DNA from: Chromatiales bacterium
GTDB lineage: Bacteria; Pseudomonadota; Gammaproteobacteria; UBA6429; Thiohalophilaceae
NCBI GenBank assembly: GCA_027076325.1
Contig: JALTJZ010000005.1
Span: 187,595-251,594, forward strand
Direction of reading: 5' to 3'
DNA length: 64,000 bases
Shown here: piece by piece, positions 40,064 to 50,606 of the stretch
How the letters are laid out: each line of letters begins with the position of its first letter
Position numbering within the stretch: the first letter of the stretch is position 1
Translations under genes and position numbers: made by a program
Notes under the pieces: model-generated
Databases searched by the model: none
The model's input: only the letters and a program-made list of their open reading frames with translations
Told to the model about the DNA's origin: nothing

Positions 40064-41008
40064 CTATTTAGCGCTCGCCTTAAAAATATAACGCTTGGGA
40101 TTCACCGCACGGCCATTATTGAGCACTTCAAAGTGAACGTGTGGTCCTGTTGAACGACCTGTTGTACCCATTTTAGCTACAACCTGTCCTTTTTTAATCG
40201 TATCACCCACTTTAACCTCAATTGAAAGCGCATGCCCATAGCGAGTGGAATAGCCTTTACCATGATTCACTTCAACCAAATTACCATAGCCCGAGCGGCG
40301 CCCCGCAAAGGTCACGACACCTGAAGCCACGGCGACAATGTCGGAGCCCAGTTTGCCAGCAAAATCAATACCCGAGTGGTGTACTCTGCGACCAGTAAAT
40401 GGATCGGTACGAATACCAAAATAGGAGGACAACCAGCCTCGAGAAATAGGACGCCCGGCAGGCTCAACTTCTGCTTGCAGATTATTGGTCATCATCATTG
40501 TTTCAAGTACATTCAGTTGCTGGCTGCGGTTATCGAGCTGCTTCGATAAATCGCCCAGAGCGCCTAAAAAGTCATGTATTTCCATAGACTTACCGGTTTT
40601 TTCCAATGCGCTAACCGGGCCACCTCGTGCGGGCGGCTGTGAAAAATCAAACTCACCACGATCAAGTTTAGCCATGGTCGTTAACCGTGAACCTAATGCG
40701 TCCAGCCGAATAACATGGGCCTGCAATTTACCTAACCGCAATGCTAATGCGTCCATATTTTCGCGCGCATCTTGTGTTGCTTCTTCAATTTTTAAGCGCT
40801 GGGAATCCACTTCTGTTTGGTAGGCCAGGTTCAGGTCATCAGGGTTGGCTCGCATATCATTAATACCCAGCTGATAGCCGACATACATCAAACCAGCAGG
40901 CAGTATTAAAAACCCGGCCACAACCAGCGCGGCAAGCTTTTTGGCATCCATTACATAGAGGCCGGAACACCCTTGTTTTCTTCTTAGAAGCACTATATTC
41001 ATATGCAT
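40064..41008 (-). CDS. M23-family peptidase (LytM domain), membrane-anchored
   Basis: This 314-residue protein has a basic cytoplasmic N-terminus, one transmembrane helix (about 26-46), a coiled coil (about 60-115) and a C-terminal LytM/M23 domain with zinc ligands in HSGIDFAG and GPHVHFEV, plus RYGHA. The catalytic His and Asp appear intact, so it may be an active peptidoglycan endopeptidase. Its position between secA and dciA-lpxC is conserved (PA4404-like). The closely spaced ATG at 41002 is an alternative start. Confidence 0.9.
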   Translation of the reverse strand: MHMNIVLLRRKQGCSGLYVMDAKKLAALVVAGFLILPAGLMYVGYQLGINDMRANPDDLNLAYQTEVDSQRLKIEEATQDARENMDALALRLGKLQAHVIRLDALGSRLTTMAKLDRGEFDFSQPPARGGPVSALEKTGKSMEIHDFLGALGDLSKQLDNRSQQLNVLETMMMTNNLQAEVEPAGRPISRGWLSSYFGIRTDPFTGRRVHHSGIDFAGKLGSDIVAVASGVVTFAGRRSGYGNLVEVNHGKGYSTRYGHALSIEVKVGDTIKKGQVVAKMGTTGRSTGPHVHFEVLNNGRAVNPKRYIFKASAK

Positions 41009-41032
41009 ACAACCTTAAAACATATATTATTA

Positions 41033-41052
41033 TTAGCGGTTAATCCCGCTAA
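41033..41052. promoter_or_regulatory. Inverted repeat in the M23/dciA divergent region
   Basis: A perfect 7-bp inverted repeat, TTAGCGG-N6-CCGCTAA, lies between the two divergent genes. A second one, AGCATG-N6-CATGCT, follows at 41068-41085 and overlaps the candidate dciA -35. Either could be an operator; no partner is known. Confidence 0.3.
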
Positions 41053-41075
41053 ATCTTTATAAATATTAGCATGTA

Positions 41076-41104
41076 CTTTCATGCTGTAAAGTAAGACGTA
41101 CAAT
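41076..41104 (+). promoter_or_regulatory. Candidate sigma-70 promoter of dciA
   Basis: TACAAT (41099-41104) has a weak CTTTCA (41076-41081) at 17-base spacing. Transcription would start about 23 bases before the dciA ATG. Confidence 0.35.
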
Positions 41105-41133
41105 TAAGTTCGAACCGCAAGCTATTAATAAGT

Positions 41134-41580
41134 ATGAAATTACCTAAACAAATTAACAAGCTACTTCAGCGTAAAAATTCCCGGATTGCGAGCCTTATCA
41201 CACAAGCACGGAAACTCGAATTTTTAAACAACAAACTGCTGGACTTATTACCGCTGCCCTTACCTCAACACTGCCATTTGGCTAAAATTGACAAACACAC
41301 ACTCGTCATTGTCGTTGATTCACCGATATGGTCAGCACGATTGCGTTATTCTATCCCTGATTTACTCGCCAAACTGAAGCATCAGTCACACTATTTTATT
41401 CCCATAAAAAATATCGAAATAAAAGTGAATCCAAAGTGGCACACACAAGCCCAAACTCAAAATTTAAGGCCCAGGCCAATATCCCAAAAAACAGCACAAT
41501 GCCTAAAAGACACAGCAAACGCGATTGAAAACAACGCAATTAAAAATGCTTTATTAAAAATGGCCGCAAAAGCCAAATAA
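41134..41580 (+). CDS. dciA: DciA-family (DUF721) helicase-loading protein
   Basis: This 148-residue protein has the DUF721 domain in residues about 10-100: LTQARKLEFLNNKLLDLLP and IVVDSPIWSARLRYSIPDLLAKL. DciA loads the replicative helicase DnaB in bacteria that lack the phage-derived DnaC. A lysine/glutamine-rich tail follows. It is divergent from the M23 gene and convergent with lpxC; the lpxC-DUF721-M23-secA order is conserved in pseudomonads. Confidence 0.85.
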   Translation: MKLPKQINKLLQRKNSRIASLITQARKLEFLNNKLLDLLPLPLPQHCHLAKIDKHTLVIVVDSPIWSARLRYSIPDLLAKLKHQSHYFIPIKNIEIKVNPKWHTQAQTQNLRPRPISQKTAQCLKDTANAIENNAIKNALLKMAAKAK

Positions 41581-41621
41581 CGTATTGTTTTATATTATAT
41601 TTTTCTAATATACATTTGTAC

Positions 41622-41645
41622 AGTGTGTAAGATATTACCTACACT
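41622..41645. terminator. Possible bidirectional terminator between dciA and lpxC
   Basis: Between the convergent ends lies a bulged stem AGTGT-GTAA / TTAC-CT-ACACT with a 4-base loop, followed on the plus strand by TTT. It is a moderate hairpin without a long T-run. Confidence 0.35.
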
Positions 41646-41677
41646 TTATGGTGAAATCAAGAGGGGGGGAATCGAAT

Positions 41678-42589
41678 TTAAGTTGCAGAAACCGGTTTTA
41701 TAAAGGAAATAGGGGCTTCCTGAGGATCGACAAAACTTACTTGCTCCCAGGCATCTTCTTCTGCAAGCAGCGCACAGAGTAATTTGTTGTTCAATTCATG
41801 CCCGGATTTATGCCCCGAAAAAGCACCAATCAGGCTATGCCCCAGCAAGTATAAATCGCCAATGGAATCAAGAATTTTATGCTTAACAAATTCATCGGCA
41901 TAACGCAGACCATCTTCATTTAATACCCGGTAATCATCCATCACAATGGCATTATCCAGCGTGCCACCCAATGCCAGGTTCTTTGAGCGTAATGTTTCGA
42001 TTTGATTCATAAAGCCAAAAGTACGTGCGCGGCTGACTTCTTTTACAAAAGAGGTGGTCGAAAAGTCAATTTCGGCCTGCTGTTTGCCCTGACTAAAGGC
42101 AGGATGATCAAAGTCGATGCTAAAAGCCACTTTAAAACCCTCAAAGGGTTCAAATTGAACCCATTTATCACCATCTTCAAGGCGGATCTTGCGCTTGATA
42201 CGAATAAAACGCTTAGGTGCTTTTTGCTCTTCAATACCCGCGGACTGGATTAAAAACACAAACGGGCCTGCACTGCCATCCATAATCGGTACTTCGGCGG
42301 CATTTAAGTCAATATAGGCATTATCAATACCTAAACCGGCCATGGCAGAAAGTAAATGCTCAACCGTCGAAATGCGCACGCCATCTTTAATCAATGTTGT
42401 TGATAAGGTGGTATCACCCACATTTTCAGGGGTTGCTGGAATTTCAACTGGCTTATCCAGATCAACGCGTCTAAAAATAATGCCGGTATCCGCAGCAGCA
42501 GGCCGTAAAGTTAAATAAACCTTTTCACCTGTATGTAAGCCAACACCCGTGGCACGAATAATATTTTTAAGGGTACGTTGATAAATCAC
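41678..42589 (-). CDS. lpxC: UDP-3-O-acyl-N-acetylglucosamine deacetylase
   Basis: This 303-residue zinc enzyme catalyses the committed step of lipid A synthesis. The zinc ligands are visible: the first His in [13 protein letters not shown], then [14 protein letters not shown]. The active-site loop GHKSGHELN is typical. The start is GTG at 42589 (MIYQRTLKN) with GAGGA upstream; no in-frame ATG fits. It ends the dcw cluster, 274 bases after ftsZ. Confidence 0.95.
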   Translation of the reverse strand: MIYQRTLKNIIRATGVGLHTGEKVYLTLRPAAADTGIIFRRVDLDKPVEIPATPENVGDTTLSTTLIKDGVRISTVEHLLSAMAGLGIDNAYIDLNAAEVPIMDGSAGPFVFLIQSAGIEEQKAPKRFIRIKRKIRLEDGDKWVQFEPFEGFKVAFSIDFDHPAFSQGKQQAEIDFSTTSFVKEVSRARTFGFMNQIETLRSKNLALGGTLDNAIVMDDYRVLNEDGLRYADEFVKHKILDSIGDLYLLGHSLIGAFSGHKSGHELNNKLLCALLAEEDAWEQVSFVDPQEAPISFIKPVSAT

Positions 42590-42698
42590 TTAGCATTTTC
42601 CTCTGAAAAAACAGTTAAATGTATGCAAAAATAAGACCAGCCCTGATATGTGCAGCTATATACACGGGGTTATTGCTTATATTTGAAACAAGCGGTTA

Positions 42699-42728
42699 AT
42701 AGTAATACAAAAAGCAGTGTTACAGCAA
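42699..42728 (-). promoter_or_regulatory. Candidate promoter of lpxC
   Basis: On the minus strand TTGCTG (42728-42723) and TACTAT (42704-42699) are spaced by 18 bases, with a TG two bases before the -10 region. It gives a leader of about 100 bases. The match is weak. The rest of the 42590-42863 gap shows no gene and no clear ftsZ terminator hairpin. Confidence 0.25.
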
Positions 42729-42863
42729 CTTATAGCTTATTAGCGTCTAAATATCCTGAAACTTGAAGGGCTTAGTGCCAATTAGCGGCAAATAGTTCCA
42801 ATTTCAGGCGTATTTGTTCATTTTATAGCCTTTTCGTCTTATTTCTGTGCGCTTACTCCCAAT

Positions 42864-44009
42864 TTAGTCAGCCTGACGGCGTAAAAATGCCGGAATGTCC
42901 AGATATTCCAGATTTGCATCCGACCCCGTGTGTGAATCAGCCGTTGTTTCCTGACGACGTTTAATCGTTGGACGGTCAAGCTGTGTATAGTCCACTTCAC
43001 CATTGAGTGCTTTGTCTACAACCAAGGTTGGAACATCGGCGGCAGCATGGACTTCATTACCTAAACCTGTTGCAACCACGGTAACACGCAACTCACCGCT
43101 CATCGCCGGGTCAATTACCGTACCGACAACCACCGTTGCATTTTCAGACGCAAATTCTTTCACGGTATTGCCGACTTCTTCAAACTCGCCAATGGATAAG
43201 TCCATACCCGCTGTCACATTAACAAGAATACCACGAGCACCGGATAAGTTAACGTCTTCTAACAATGGACTTGCGATAGCCGATTCAGCGGCTTCGCGTG
43301 CACGGCCTTCGCCACTTGCACGGCCAGAACCCATCATTGCCATCCCCATTTCAGACATGACAGTTCGGACATCGGCAAAATCAACATTGATTAAACCAGG
43401 CCGAGTAATCAACTCGGCAATCCCCTGTACCGCACCAAGTAAAACATCATTTGCAGCTTTAAAGGCATCCAGCAGGCTCATGTTTTTACCTAGTACACTA
43501 AGCAGTTTTTCATTCGGGATAGTAATCAATGAATCAACGTAGCCTTTTAGTTCATCAATACCATTGCTTGCAATATCACCGCGCTTTTTACCTTCAAACG
43601 GGAACGGTCGGGTCACAATGGCGACGGTTAAAATTCCCATTTCACGGGCAACTTGCGCAACAACCGGTGCGCCACCAGTACCTGTACCACCACCCATACC
43701 GGCTGTAATGAAAATCATATCCGAACCTTCGATGACTTCAGCAATACGGTCGCGATCTTCCAGTGCAGCCTGACGGCCTATATCAGGGTTAGCCCCCGCA
43801 CCCAAACCTTTAGTAATATTGCCACCCAGTTGCAACACAGTACGAGCAGAAGAGTTTTTAATTGCTTGCGCATCGGTATTGGCACAAATAAATTCAACCC
43901 CCTCCAGATCTTTGTTTACCATATGCTCCACAGCATTACCGCCACCGCCACCTACACCGACGACTTTAATAACTGCACTCTGACTGTATGTATCCATTAG
44001 TTCAAACAT
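42864..44009 (-). CDS. ftsZ: Cell division protein FtsZ
   Basis: This 381-residue tubulin-like GTPase forms the Z-ring. The GTP-binding signature [11 protein letters not shown] is near residue 100, with [15 protein letters not shown] at the start and [20 protein letters not shown] as the T7 synergy region. The C-terminal peptide [11 protein letters not shown], which binds FtsA and ZipA, is intact. ATG 44009 follows a strong AGGAGG; the open frame upstream is not needed. A small pocket of 38 bases separates it from ftsA. Confidence 0.97.
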   Translation of the reverse strand: MFELMDTYSQSAVIKVVGVGGGGGNAVEHMVNKDLEGVEFICANTDAQAIKNSSARTVLQLGGNITKGLGAGANPDIGRQAALEDRDRIAEVIEGSDMIFITAGMGGGTGTGGAPVVAQVAREMGILTVAIVTRPFPFEGKKRGDIASNGIDELKGYVDSLITIPNEKLLSVLGKNMSLLDAFKAANDVLLGAVQGIAELITRPGLINVDFADVRTVMSEMGMAMMGSGRASGEGRAREAAESAIASPLLEDVNLSGARGILVNVTAGMDLSIGEFEEVGNTVKEFASENATVVVGTVIDPAMSGELRVTVVATGLGNEVHAAADVPTLVVDKALNGEVDYTQLDRPTIKRRQETTADSHTGSDANLEYLDIPAFLRRQAD

Positions 44010-44047
44010 CTTAGACCTCCTCACTGCATTACAGTGTTTTGTAAAAT

Positions 44048-45283
44048 TTAAAAATTCCCCTGAAACCAACTTTTCATGCGTTGTAAAACGCTTTTCAAAC
44101 CATTTCCCATTCGTGCTTCAGATTCACGCATACCACGATTCTGATAACCAAACAGTAATAAGCCCACACCGGTTGAATGAATCGGTGTACGCACCACATC
44201 CACTAAACCCGTTACATACTGCGGGTGCCCTAAACGCACCGGCATATGAAATATTTCTTCAGCAAGCTCAACGGCACCTTCCATCTTTGAGCTGCCACCA
44301 GTTAATACAACACCGGCTGCACATAAGTCTTCAAAACCACTGCGACGTAATTCTGCCTGTATTAAAGTAAACAACTCTTCATAGCGCGGCTCTACCACTT
44401 CAGCTAATGTTTGCCGTGCCAAACGGCGCGCAGGGCGGTCACCTACACTGGGCACTTCGATTGTTTCTTCGATACTCGCCAACTGTGTTAATGCACAGGC
44501 ATATTTCAATTTGATTTCTTCGGCATGCTGGGTTGGGGTACGCAAAGCAACAGCAATATCATTGGTTACCTGATCACCGGCAATCGGAATAACAGCCGTG
44601 TGACGAATCGCACCTTCGGTAAACACCGCAATATCAGTTGTGCCACCACCAATGTCCACCAGGCAAACACCTAATTCTTTTTCATCATCCGTCAACACCG
44701 CATGACTCGAAGCAAGTTGTTCCAGAATAATATCGTCCACTTCCAGACCACAGCGTCTGACACATTTAATAATATTTTGTGCCGCGCTCACTGCGCCAGT
44801 CACCATATGTACTTTTGCTTCCAGGCGAACACCCGACATACCAATCGGCTCACGAATACTTTCCTGGTTATCAATAATAAATTCCTGCGGCAGGATATGA
44901 AGTATTTTTTGGTCAGCAGGAATAGCAACCGCGCGTGCAGCATCAATCACTCGCTCAACATCCGGATTTGAAACTTCCTTGTCACGAATAGCAACAATAC
45001 CGTGCGAGTTCAGACTACGGATATGACTACCCGCAATACCCGCATATACCGAATGAATTTGACAGCCAGCCATTAACTCGGCTTCTTCAACCGCACGTTG
45101 GATCGACTGCACCGTTGATTCAATATTGACAACCACCCCTTTTTTCAGTCCGCGTGATGGGTGAGAACCTATACCAATAATTTCAATTTCATCTTCAGGT
45201 GTTATCTCACCAACAATTGCCACCACTTTGGATGTTCCAATATCCAGTCCAACAATCAGGTTTTTTTCCAGTTTCTTAGACAT
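44048..45283 (-). CDS. ftsA: Cell division protein FtsA
   Basis: This 411-residue actin-like protein anchors FtsZ to the membrane and recruits downstream division proteins. [15 protein letters not shown] (phosphate 1), [12 protein letters not shown] (phosphate 2), GGSSKMEGA and the C-terminal amphipathic helix ([12 protein letters not shown]) are all present. ATG 45283 follows AGGAAAA and overlaps the ftsQ stop by 8 bases; a GTG at 45295 would add only 4 residues and is less likely. Confidence 0.96.
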   Translation of the reverse strand: MSKKLEKNLIVGLDIGTSKVVAIVGEITPEDEIEIIGIGSHPSRGLKKGVVVNIESTVQSIQRAVEEAELMAGCQIHSVYAGIAGSHIRSLNSHGIVAIRDKEVSNPDVERVIDAARAVAIPADQKILHILPQEFIIDNQESIREPIGMSGVRLEAKVHMVTGAVSAAQNIIKCVRRCGLEVDDIILEQLASSHAVLTDDEKELGVCLVDIGGGTTDIAVFTEGAIRHTAVIPIAGDQVTNDIAVALRTPTQHAEEIKLKYACALTQLASIEETIEVPSVGDRPARRLARQTLAEVVEPRYEELFTLIQAELRRSGFEDLCAAGVVLTGGSSKMEGAVELAEEIFHMPVRLGHPQYVTGLVDVVRTPIHSTGVGLLLFGYQNRGMRESEARMGNGLKSVLQRMKSWFQGNF

Positions 45284-46112
45284 TTTTCCTGCCACTTATT
45301 ACTTCATTATCAAACTTGCCTTTTGCATGGCGTCGTTTCCATTTAACACTAAACCCATTGGTATAACGCATATCAATACGCTCGATAAGCGCGATTCGAT
45401 CAATTAAGGTTGAATAAACTTGTGCAAAACGTTGCATCCGGTACAACTTGTTTTGCCGTCCTAAAATAAGCTCCACACCATTATCAAGTGCTAAAGTTAA
45501 TGCTTGCCTCGGGCTAAACTTAACTTTTAAAACTTTTAGATTAATTGCACTAAACATTTCACTTGCATCATTAAAATAGCGCAAACAATTTTCGACCAGG
45601 CTTTCGGTAGCAACAAAGCGGGGTAGCTTCTTCGGGTATGTTTCTTTAGCTGGATAAAAAATTGCACCCAACTCACTTACCAGCCCGCTATCACCCCAGT
45701 AAGCCACCGCTTTATGTTCGATAACTTCAATAATTAACGTGTCAGGCCAAACTCGCTGCACTGAGGCTTGCTTTACCCAGGGCATGGTTTCAACTCTTTG
45801 CTTAATTGCATCAACATCAATATTAAAAAAACCTTTATTCTCAAGGATATCAATCTCTGCTTTAGCATTATTTTGCTGGCCAACACCACCACTTAATGCT
45901 TTATGTAACATTGCTTCGGTTACAAAGCTGAAGTCACCCAATGCACGAACTTTTGTAATGGGTAAGGTTTGTGGATCCGTTATTTTGATAGCACCCCAAC
46001 TTACCGCTAAAACAATAACCAATAATAGTGATATAATTTTTACACCACGAATAAGCCCAACAGGCATGCCTGATTCAGATAAACGAACAGCTTGTTTGTT
46101 TTGCTTAAACAC
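45276..46112 (-). CDS. ftsQ: Cell division protein FtsQ
   Basis: This 278-residue bitopic divisome protein links FtsB/FtsL. After a cytoplasmic N-terminus comes one transmembrane helix (about 26-45), then the POTRA domain (ITKVRALGDFSFVTEAMLHKAL) and the beta domain (PWVKQASVQRVWPDTLIIEVIEHKAVAYWG). It overlaps ddl by 8 bases and ftsA by 8 bases. Confidence 0.93.
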   Translation of the reverse strand: MFKQNKQAVRLSESGMPVGLIRGVKIISLLLVIVLAVSWGAIKITDPQTLPITKVRALGDFSFVTEAMLHKALSGGVGQQNNAKAEIDILENKGFFNIDVDAIKQRVETMPWVKQASVQRVWPDTLIIEVIEHKAVAYWGDSGLVSELGAIFYPAKETYPKKLPRFVATESLVENCLRYFNDASEMFSAINLKVLKVKFSPRQALTLALDNGVELILGRQNKLYRMQRFAQVYSTLIDRIALIERIDMRYTNGFSVKWKRRHAKGKFDNEVISGRKNV

Positions 46113-47091
46113 AACCCGCTCCGTTCGCCTTGTTAATGTGGTTATTATTTTTCTTTCCCAGCGTTTGCCCGAGTATCGTTAAAACCAGAGAATCAAAATC
46201 AAGACCAGATTCTTTTGCAGCCATCGGCACCAGACTATGACTCGTCATACCGGGTATTGTATTTATTTCTATAACCCAGGGTTTATTATTGGTGTCACAC
46301 ATCACATCCACTCGTCCCCAGCCTGATGCACCAATGCTGTTAAAAGCGGATAAAGCCAGACGCTGCAAGTGACCTTCATCTTCGGCAGACAAACCACACG
46401 GACATAAATATTCAGTATCATTCGATTGATACTTCGCACTGTAATCATAAAATTTATGCGGCGTCTTAAGCCGGATAACAGGTAAGGCCTGCTTATCCAG
46501 TATTGCAATTGTATATTCCGCACCGGTTACCCATTGCTCGACAAGCACATCACCGGCAAAATCTTTTGCAGCTTTATAGGCCGCTTTTAATTCAGCGGTT
46601 GATTCAACCTGCGCCATACCTAAACTTGAGCCCTCTAATGTTGGCTTTACAATTAAAGGGGAACCCAGTGAAGCCATAACAGATTCACAGTCGGCATTGT
46701 CATCCATCACAACAAAAGCAGGTGTAGGTAAACCGACAGCCTCTAAAATTTGTTTAGTGCGTAACTTATCCATCGCAAGTGCAGAAGCTGCGACACCACT
46801 TCCAGTATATGGCAATCCCAACACTTCAAGTATCGATTGTATAACGCCATCTTCACCGCCTTTACCATGCAGGGCGATAAAAACACGATCTATCTTTTCT
46901 TTTGATAAATCCTGCAACACCGTTTCTTTTTTGACATCAATCGCAAATGCATTAACGCCCTGCTTTAATAAAGCGTCCACTACCGCTTGCCCACTTTGCA
47001 GGGAAACAGGACGCTCAGCCGACCAACCGCCCATTAACACAGCAACCCGACCAAGCTTCTTAATCATTTCACTGTTAATGATGGTATTCAC
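46105..47091 (-). CDS. ddlB: D-alanine--D-alanine ligase
   Basis: This 328-residue ATP-grasp enzyme joins two D-Ala residues for UDP-MurNAc-pentapeptide. GGWSAERPVSLQSG near the N-terminus, the ATP-grasp loop EGSSLGMAQV and the metal-site EINTIPGMTSHSLVP are canonical. The listed GTG start forms a GTGA overlap with the murB stop; an ATG at 47067 is a plausible alternative. dcw order supports ddlB. Confidence 0.95.
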   Translation of the reverse strand: MNTIINSEMIKKLGRVAVLMGGWSAERPVSLQSGQAVVDALLKQGVNAFAIDVKKETVLQDLSKEKIDRVFIALHGKGGEDGVIQSILEVLGLPYTGSGVAASALAMDKLRTKQILEAVGLPTPAFVVMDDNADCESVMASLGSPLIVKPTLEGSSLGMAQVESTAELKAAYKAAKDFAGDVLVEQWVTGAEYTIAILDKQALPVIRLKTPHKFYDYSAKYQSNDTEYLCPCGLSAEDEGHLQRLALSAFNSIGASGWGRVDVMCDTNNKPWVIEINTIPGMTSHSLVPMAAKESGLDFDSLVLTILGQTLGKKNNNHINKANGAGCV

Positions 47092-48020
47092 CCTTTATTA
47101 CCTATTATTCGTACTTCACGAATTAAGTTAATATTAAACTCACCTTCCACAACCTGATGCACATAATTAATCAGGCGTTCAATATCGCTTGCAGTAGCCG
47201 TACCCGTATTTATAATAAAATTAGCATGCTTCTCTGAAACACAGGCTCCACCAATGCAATAACCTTTCAATCCTGCCACTTCAATCAAACGTGCTGCATA
47301 ATCCCCTGCCGGATTTCTAAATACAGAGCCTGCATTTGGCTGCTGGGTTGGTTGTGTTGCACCCCGTCGAGCCAGATGTGATTTTATTTTTTGCTCACTG
47401 TGTTCACGCACCCCTTTTTGTAGCTGTAAAGTAGCGCCAATAAACCATTCATTTTTTCCAATTTTAAAATCCGAACCTGCTTTTTCTTTAACTGAACGGT
47501 ATCCAATATCAAAGTCTGAAGCTGTGCGACGGTGTATGCGGCCATACTGATCTATCGTTGTTAGATTCTTAACAATAGGCCATATCTCACTACCCATTGC
47601 ACCGGCATTCATTGCTAATGCACCACCAAATGTTCCCGGAATACCACATAGAAATTCAGCGCCAGCTAGACTCTGTTTCGCTGAAAATTTGGCCAGCTTT
47701 GGACTGGGCACACCCGCTTCAGCATAAATACAGTAGTCATCGCGTTTTTCAATTTTATTGAGCACACCACTCACACAAATAACAATTGCATCCAGCCCTG
47801 CATCCCGCACTAGCAAATTACTACCAAGACCAACAAAAACAACAGGTTTCTTTTTAATTTGTTGACTTAAAAATAAACTCAGGTCATCCATATCAGCCGG
47901 TTTATAAAAAATAGATGCCGTACCACCTGCTCGCCATGACGTATGCTTCGCCATAGGCTCATTACGTAAAAGCTCGCCACGTAATTTTTGTTGTTGATTA
48001 ATATTCATTGCATGCATCAT
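47088..48020 (-). CDS. murB: UDP-N-acetylenolpyruvoylglucosamine reductase
   Basis: This 310-residue flavoenzyme reduces enolpyruvyl-UDP-GlcNAc to UDP-MurNAc. The FAD-binding segment GLGSNLLVRDAG, the GIPGTFGGALAMNAGA motif and the catalytic PNAGSVFRNP (Ser) are clear. This is the type IIa-like short MurB that reads EVAGLKGYCIGGACVSEKHANFI near the end. murC lies 29 bases upstream. Confidence 0.95.
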   Translation of the reverse strand: MMHAMNINQQQKLRGELLRNEPMAKHTSWRAGGTASIFYKPADMDDLSLFLSQQIKKKPVVFVGLGSNLLVRDAGLDAIVICVSGVLNKIEKRDDYCIYAEAGVPSPKLAKFSAKQSLAGAEFLCGIPGTFGGALAMNAGAMGSEIWPIVKNLTTIDQYGRIHRRTASDFDIGYRSVKEKAGSDFKIGKNEWFIGATLQLQKGVREHSEQKIKSHLARRGATQPTQQPNAGSVFRNPAGDYAARLIEVAGLKGYCIGGACVSEKHANFIINTGTATASDIERLINYVHQVVEGEFNINLIREVRIIGNKG

Positions 48021-48049
48021 TTATCAGTTTTCTTGATTGCTCGAGTAAT

Positions 48050-49507
48050 TTAACTTTTTGTCATTGCAGATAAACCTAGTAATTCTGCTTCCAGTTTCGC
48101 AGCAGCCAAGCCAACATTGCCAGCTCCCAGCGTTACAAGTACATCACCTTCATTAACTACATTGTTTACTGAAGTAGCTAACTCGCTTACATCCTCAACA
48201 AAAACAGGATCAACCTGCCCTCTACTTCGAATCGCGCGCGCAAGAGAGCGGCCATCTGCACCGGTAATTGGTGCTTCACCAGCGGCATACACTTCAAGCA
48301 AAATTAAAACATCGGTATTCGATAAAACTTTTGCAAAGTCTTCAAATAAATCACGAGTACGGGTATAACGATGCGGTTGAAAAACAACAACTAGCCGGTT
48401 ATCAGGCCAACCTTTGCGTATTGCCTCAAGCGTTGCTGCTACTTCACTGGGATGGTGTCCGTAATCATCAATATGTAAAATGCTACCTTTGCTTGTTTTT
48501 ATCTTGCCATTAATCTGGAACCGTCGTCCTATTCCGGCAAACTTTTCAAAGGCGGCTTTAATATCGTTATCGTCTACATCCAGCTCACGCGCAACCGCAA
48601 TCGCCGCCAATGTGTTCAAAACATTATGTTCGCCAGGCATATTCAAGGTAATATCCAGTACTTTATTACTATCTTTTGCCGTAACAGAAAAAGAAGTTCT
48701 GTTTTCCATCTGTTTAATATTGACTGCACGAATATCAGCATCGCTATGAATACCGTAAGTTAAAACCGGGCGGGTAATTTTTGCCAGCAATTTTTCAACG
48801 ACCGGATCATCCATGCAAACAATAGCCAGACCATAAAAAGGTAAATGATGTAAAAACTCCAGAAATGTTTGCTGCAAGACTTCAAAATCACCATCATAGG
48901 TTTCCATATGATCGGCATCAATATTGGTCACAATAGCCATCATGGGTTGCAAATGCATAAACGATGCATCACTTTCATCGGCTTCAGCAACCAGGTAATG
49001 ACTATCACCTAATCGCGCATTTGAGCCGGCACTATTTAATTTTCCACCAATAACAAAAGTCGGATCCAGTTTCCCTTCCGCTAAAACCGTTGCTATTAAG
49101 CTTGTTGTGGTTGTTTTTCCGTGTGTACCTGCGACTGCAATGCCATATCGGAAGCGCATTAATTCTGCTAACATCTCTGCACGTGGCACAACTGGAATTC
49201 TATTTTCAATGGCGGCTATTACTTCTGGATTAGTCTGGTTTACCGCACTTGATATAACCACAACATCGCTGCCTTTTATATTTTCAGCATCATGCCCAAA
49301 CATAATCGAGGCACCTTGTGCCTGTAATCGTTTAGTCACCGCATTTTGCTGTATATCCGAACCAGATATTTCATAACCCAAATTCAGTAACACTTCAGCA
49401 ATGCCACTCATACCGATACCACCAATACCCACAAAGTGGATTCGGCGAATGCGCCCCATTCCCAAACGGCCTTCACGTTCTACTAAATTACTCATACGTT
49501 CAGCCAT
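48050..49507 (-). CDS. murC: UDP-N-acetylmuramate--L-alanine ligase
   Basis: This 485-residue Mur ligase adds L-Ala to UDP-MurNAc. [17 protein letters not shown] is the UDP-binding start, the P-loop is [15 protein letters not shown], and [18 protein letters not shown] the C-terminal domain signature. It overlaps murG by 8 bases. Confidence 0.96.
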   Translation of the reverse strand: MAERMSNLVEREGRLGMGRIRRIHFVGIGGIGMSGIAEVLLNLGYEISGSDIQQNAVTKRLQAQGASIMFGHDAENIKGSDVVVISSAVNQTNPEVIAAIENRIPVVPRAEMLAELMRFRYGIAVAGTHGKTTTTSLIATVLAEGKLDPTFVIGGKLNSAGSNARLGDSHYLVAEADESDASFMHLQPMMAIVTNIDADHMETYDGDFEVLQQTFLEFLHHLPFYGLAIVCMDDPVVEKLLAKITRPVLTYGIHSDADIRAVNIKQMENRTSFSVTAKDSNKVLDITLNMPGEHNVLNTLAAIAVARELDVDDNDIKAAFEKFAGIGRRFQINGKIKTSKGSILHIDDYGHHPSEVAATLEAIRKGWPDNRLVVVFQPHRYTRTRDLFEDFAKVLSNTDVLILLEVYAAGEAPITGADGRSLARAIRSRGQVDPVFVEDVSELATSVNNVVNEGDVLVTLGAGNVGLAAAKLEAELLGLSAMTKS

Positions 49508-50606
49508 GTGTTGCTCCCACCTCTGGCTTTACTATTAAATTGCAACACAGATCCGCAACTTTACTCGCTGCATCTGGCATCGCTAACAAACGTGCATTTT
49601 CAGCCATTTGTAATAATTTGCTTCGACCCTTACACAATAGCGCTTCCAGTGTTTTAGCAAAATCATTTGATTTAATTTCAGACTCACGTATAACAATAGC
49701 TGCGTCACCATCGGCTAAATACTTCGCGTTGTAATACTGATGGTCATCCACTGCAAAAGGGTAAGGTATTAATAATGCCCCTAAACCTACCGCAGATAAT
49801 TCAGAAACAGTTAATGCACCTGAACGACAAATAACAACATCTGCCCAACTATAAAGACCCGACATATCTTCTATATAATCCACAACTGTCGCATCAATGG
49901 ATATTTGACTGTAAATTTCTTTTGTATTTTGAAAATGCCGTAACCCTGTTTGGTGCACCACACTTAACGGGCAATTTTTTTCAATTGTACTAAAAGTTGC
50001 CGGTAACATTTTGTTCAGAGCCATTGCACCCAGGCTGCCACCCAATACAAGTACATGTATTTTTTTATCTCTATGCTCAATAAAACGCTGTGCAGGAGGG
50101 AGGAGCGCTTCAATTTTTTTTCGTACAGGGTTACCAACATGAATTGCCCGTACGTTATTTTTAAATGTTTCAGGAAAAGCCTCTGCAACATGCGTTGCAA
50201 AATTTGCAAGCACTTTATTCGTCATACCTGCAATGGTATTTTGTTCATGAATAACAAGGGGTTTGCGTAATATCCAGGAGGCAATACCACCGGGGCCAGA
50301 AACAAAGCCACCCATACCCAGCACAACATTGGGTTTTTGCTTAATACAAATAGATAAAGCCTGCACAATGGCTACCGATAACTTTAACGGCGCTAGTAAC
50401 CAGCCAAACAACCCTTTCCCGCGTAAACCTGTTACCGAAATAAAATACAACGGGATGGATTTTGCAGAAACTATTTTTTCTTCCATTCCTTTTCGCGTCC
50501 CCATCCAGGATACTTTGACCCCACGACTCATTAATTCTTCTGCAACAGCAAGTGCAGGATAAACGTGCCCACCTGTACCACCTGTTGCAATTAACACATG
50601 CATCAT
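49500..50606 (-). CDS. murG: UDP-GlcNAc:lipid I N-acetylglucosaminyltransferase
   Basis: This 368-residue GT28 glycosyltransferase converts lipid I into lipid II on the inner-membrane face. G loops [11 protein letters not shown] and [12 protein letters not shown], then [13 protein letters not shown] and the donor site [11 protein letters not shown] are conserved. It overlaps ftsW by 4 bases and murC by 8. Confidence 0.96.
   Translation of the reverse strand: MMHVLIATGGTGGHVYPALAVAEELMSRGVKVSWMGTRKGMEEKIVSAKSIPLYFISVTGLRGKGLFGWLLAPLKLSVAIVQALSICIKQKPNVVLGMGGFVSGPGGIASWILRKPLVIHEQNTIAGMTNKVLANFATHVAEAFPETFKNNVRAIHVGNPVRKKIEALLPPAQRFIEHRDKKIHVLVLGGSLGAMALNKMLPATFSTIEKNCPLSVVHQTGLRHFQNTKEIYSQISIDATVVDYIEDMSGLYSWADVVICRSGALTVSELSAVGLGALLIPYPFAVDDHQYYNAKYLADGDAAIVIRESEIKSNDFAKTLEALLCKGRSKLLQMAENARLLAMPDAASKVADLCCNLIVKPEVGATHG

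Noticed and set aside
43003..43542. 179-codon plus-strand ORF inside ftsZ
   Set aside because: It is antisense to one of the most conserved parts of ftsZ; the Ser/Thr/Pro-rich translation matches no family known to me.
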